From contig ONXO01000046.1 of the NCBI GenBank assembly GCA_900321795.1, positions 1-12,587 of the forward strand: DNA of 12,587 nucleotides, written 5' to 3'. Under the pieces are notes generated by a model. The model saw only the letters and a list, made by a program, of their open reading frames with translations. It was not told where the DNA came from and ran no database searches. Every line of letters begins with the position of its first letter. Within the stretch, counting starts at the first letter, position 1. Made by a program: the position numbers and the translations under genes. The DNA is from an uncultured Eubacteriales bacterium. Lineage in GTDB: Bacteria > Bacillota_I > Bacilli_A > RF39 > UBA660. Shown one piece after another: positions 10,276-12,587 of the stretch.

Positions 10276-12587
10276 TCTTCTGTTTCTTTATCTTCTTCAC
10301 CAGCTGATATAAATTGTTCTTCTAAAACTTCAGTTGGATCATCACTTAAGAATTCATTTTGAAGCATAATTTCAATATTATTATATTGTTTAGCGCCAGT
10401 TCCAGCAGGAATCAATTTACCTAAAATTACGTTTTCTTTTAAACCATTTAAGTAATCTATCTTACCTTTAACAGCAGCATCTGTTAAAACTCTTGTTGTT
10501 TCTTGGAATGAAGCAGCAGATAAGAATGAATCTGTCTCTAAGCTTGCTTTAGTTATACCAAGAAGTATTGCTTTACCAGTTGCTGGCACTTTACCTTCAA
10601 GAATGTAAGGTTTATTTCTTTCAGTAAATTCACGCATTGAAACAGCTGTTCCTTCAACAAAATCAGTCTCTCCTGCATCTACAATCTTAATCTTATTAAT
10701 CATACGTTTTACAACAGTTTCTACGTGTTTATCTGCAACATCAACACCTTGAGATTTGTAAACCTTTTGAACTTCTTTTAAGATATATTCTTCAACTGTA
10801 GTTGGATCTGTAACTGCAAGTAATTCTTTAGGAGCTATACTTCCTTCAGTAAGTGCTTGACCTGCTTCAACAATATCACCTTTAGCTACTCTAAGTTTTG
10901 CATTATATAGAGTTATGTGTTCACGAACTTCAACATCATTAGTGATGTAAATCTTGAATTTACCTTTATCTTCTTGAACTTTAGTAACTTTACCACCAAT
11001 TTCAGCAATAGTAGCTTTAGCTTTTGGAGTTCTAGCTTCAAATAGCTCTTCAACTCTTGGAAGACCTTGAGTGATATCATCAGCACCTGCAACACCACCA
11101 GTGTGGAATGTACGCATTGTTAGCTGTGTACCTGGTTCACCAATTGATTGAGCCGCCATTATACCTACAGCTTCTCCAACTTCAACTAAATTACCAGTTG
11201 CAAGGTTTCTACCATAACACTTCTGACATATACCATTGTGTGTCTTACATGTTAGAACGCTTCTTATTTCTACTTTAGTTATTCCTGCATTAACTATTTT
11301 CTTAGCTATATTTTCAGTGATTAATTCACCTTTTTCAATGATAACTTCTTTAGTTTCAGGATTAATAACTTTCTGGTTAGTAAATCTACCTATAATTCTA
11401 TCTTCTAGACTTTCTAGTACACTTCCTGATTTATCATCAACAAATGCTGATACTTCAAGTCCTTGAATAGTACCACAATCTTCTTCTTTAATTATTAAAT
11501 CTTGTACTACATCAACAAGTCTTCTTGTTAAATAACCTGCATCTGCTGTTTTAAGTGCAGTGTCAGCAGTACCTTTTCTTGAACCATGTGAACTTAGGAA
11601 GAACTCTTGAACGTCAAGGCCTTCTTTAAATGAAGCTGTGATTGGAACTTCAACTTGTTCACCATCTGGCTTAGCCATGATACCACGCATACCTGAAAGC
11701 TGTCCAAGCTGCGAAGCATTACCTCTGGCTTTAGATGTAAATATCATAGCAAGTGGATTTTCAGATTTAACTTTATCAAGTTCATCCATAACTGCTTTTT
11801 GAACATCTTTTGTAGTATCAAGCCATAATTTAACTACTTTATTGTGTCTTTCTTCATCAGTTATTAAACCACGAGTATATTGCTTATTAACTTTAGCTAC
11901 TGTTTCCTTAGTATCATTAATCATCTTTTCTTTTAGGTCACTTACTGGAATATCACTTAAACTAAATGTAATACCAGAAAGTGTACTATACTTGAATCCT
12001 TGATCTTTTAATTTATCTAGGAATACACTAGTTTCAGTTGTTTTAAATCTTTTGAATATCTGAGCAATTAATTTTTCTAAATCATTTTTAACAAATCCTT
12101 TAACTACAGGCATTTCTTTAACTGCTTCAATAAGATTAGTACCTTTTTCCAAGAAGAACTTATCAGGTGTTAAACCTTCAAAGTTAGCAGTGCTTGGCTC
12201 GTTTACATAAGGAAATGCATCCGGCATGATTTCATTAAATATTATCTTACCTGCAGTAGTTACAAGATATTTATCCATTTGATCATCAGACCATACTTTG
12301 TGAGTGAAACTTTTAGCTGGTACAACTACTCTAGTGTGAAGTGTTATATTTCTTCTTTCATAGTCCATAAGTACTTCGTTAGGGTTTTTATAAGCTTTAC
12401 CTTCGTTTTCTTCACCGGCAATTTCAAGTGTTAAGTAGTAGTTACCTAATACCATATCTTGAGATGGTGTAACGATTGGAGAACCATCTTTTGGTGAAAG
12501 AATGTTGTTAGCTCCTAACATTAGAAGTCTTGCTTCAGCTTGAGCTTCTTCTGAAAGTGGTACGTGAACAGCCATCTGGTCACCATC
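10272..12587 (-). CDS. rpoC: RNA polymerase beta' subunit, C-terminal part (5' end outside window)
   Basis: 771 residues are visible; the frame is open to the last base and starts with DGDQMAVHVPLS, the end of the NADFDGD motif whose aspartates bind catalytic magnesium. Bridge-helix sequence (GTADTALKTADAGYLTRRLVDV) is around 11500-11575. Four zinc cysteines are at about 11475 (EDCGT) and within 11215-11255 (LTCKTHNGICQKCYGRN). The trigger loop (GIMAAQSIGEPGTQLTMRTFHTGG) is around 11090-11165, directly followed by DDITQGLPRVEELFEAR without the large SI3 insertion of proteobacteria. The C-terminus SFLSAASFQETTRVLTDAA is standard, with a short acidic tail. One inserted Ala (GGVAGADDITQ) and SKARGN for the common SGARG are small departures from what I recall. 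It is the last gene of its operon, as rpoBC often is, ending in a terminator that includes the stop codon. Confidence 0.98.
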   Translation of the reverse strand, partial: DGDQMAVHVPLSEEAQAEARLLMLGANNILSPKDGSPIVTPSQDMVLGNYYLTLEIAGEENEGKAYKNPNEVLMDYERRNITLHTRVVVPAKSFTHKVWSDDQMDKYLVTTAGKIIFNEIMPDAFPYVNEPSTANFEGLTPDKFFLEKGTNLIEAVKEMPVVKGFVKNDLEKLIAQIFKRFKTTETSVFLDKLKDQGFKYSTLSGITFSLSDIPVSDLKEKMINDTKETVAKVNKQYTRGLITDEERHNKVVKLWLDTTKDVQKAVMDELDKVKSENPLAMIFTSKARGNASQLGQLSGMRGIMAKPDGEQVEVPITASFKEGLDVQEFFLSSHGSRKGTADTALKTADAGYLTRRLVDVVQDLIIKEEDCGTIQGLEVSAFVDDKSGSVLESLEDRIIGRFTNQKVINPETKEVIIEKGELITENIAKKIVNAGITKVEIRSVLTCKTHNGICQKCYGRNLATGNLVEVGEAVGIMAAQSIGEPGTQLTMRTFHTGGVAGADDITQGLPRVEELFEARTPKAKATIAEIGGKVTKVQEDKGKFKIYITNDVEVREHITLYNAKLRVAKGDIVEAGQALTEGSIAPKELLAVTDPTTVEEYILKEVQKVYKSQGVDVADKHVETVVKRMINKIKIVDAGETDFVEGTAVSMREFTERNKPYILEGKVPATGKAILLGITKASLETDSFLSAASFQETTRVLTDAAVKGKIDYLNGLKENVILGKLIPAGTGAKQYNNIEIMLQNEFLSDDPTEVLEEQFISAGEEDKETEE

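Noticed and set aside
10913..11098. Minus-strand open frame in another frame of rpoC
   Set aside because: Entirely inside conserved rpoC, leucine/lysine-rich and out of frame; a shadow.
1..12587. CRISPR array, insertion sequence, prophage or attachment site
   Set aside because: No regularly spaced repeats, transposase, integrase or long terminal inverted repeats were seen; the tRNA-Ser 3' end is not followed by an integrase or a second copy of its end.

Overview
The window is AT-rich (by eye roughly 70% A+T) with short intergenic gaps, sigma-A-type TTGACt/TATAAT promoters, strong GGAGG-type ribosome binding sites and many small hairpin-plus-T terminators. Together with an L28 gene and an SI3-less RpoC trigger loop, this points to a low-GC Bacillota genome. 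A gut Bacilli/Mollicutes-related or clostridial lineage is plausible, but I cannot place it further. TGA is used as a stop (end of the CpaF/TadA gene, 4166-4168) and tryptophan is TGG, so the standard bacterial code applies. No stretch longer than 300 bases lacks a gene.

Left part, plus strand: the C-terminal half of a divergent GroEL (2-739, cut by the window edge), a Mn-type superoxide dismutase (765-1361) and, from its own promoter, a sugar-phosphate nucleotidyltransferase-like protein (1452-2369). Two back-to-back terminators (2388-2460) separate this block from the next.

Middle, minus strand: a compact eight-gene Tad/Flp pilus operon transcribed right to left from one near-consensus promoter at 7560-7588. 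The order is Flp pilin, a type IVa-style prepilin, TadE-like pseudopilin, TadF-like pseudopilin, TadZ/CpaE ATPase, CpaF/TadA motor ATPase, TadB and TadC. Most joints overlap by 4-14 bases. The pilins would be matured by a prepilin peptidase encoded elsewhere, assembled on the TadB/TadC membrane platform and powered by CpaF, with TadZ probably setting the pole or site. The mixture of an Flp pilin with a GFTLVE-type prepilin, and a minor pseudopilin without Glu5, are the most interesting features here. A DUF192 gene is transcribed divergently from an interleaved, apparently leaderless promoter.

Right part: tRNA-Ser(GCU) with encoded CCA and its own promoter (7920-8057), a small DUF2624-like protein, ribosomal protein L28 (rpmB) with promoter and a bidirectional terminator, an unrecognised 213-residue protein with a very strong promoter, a UcpA-type short-chain dehydrogenase, and the C-terminal 771 residues of RpoC, whose visible part begins inside the NADFDGD catalytic motif.
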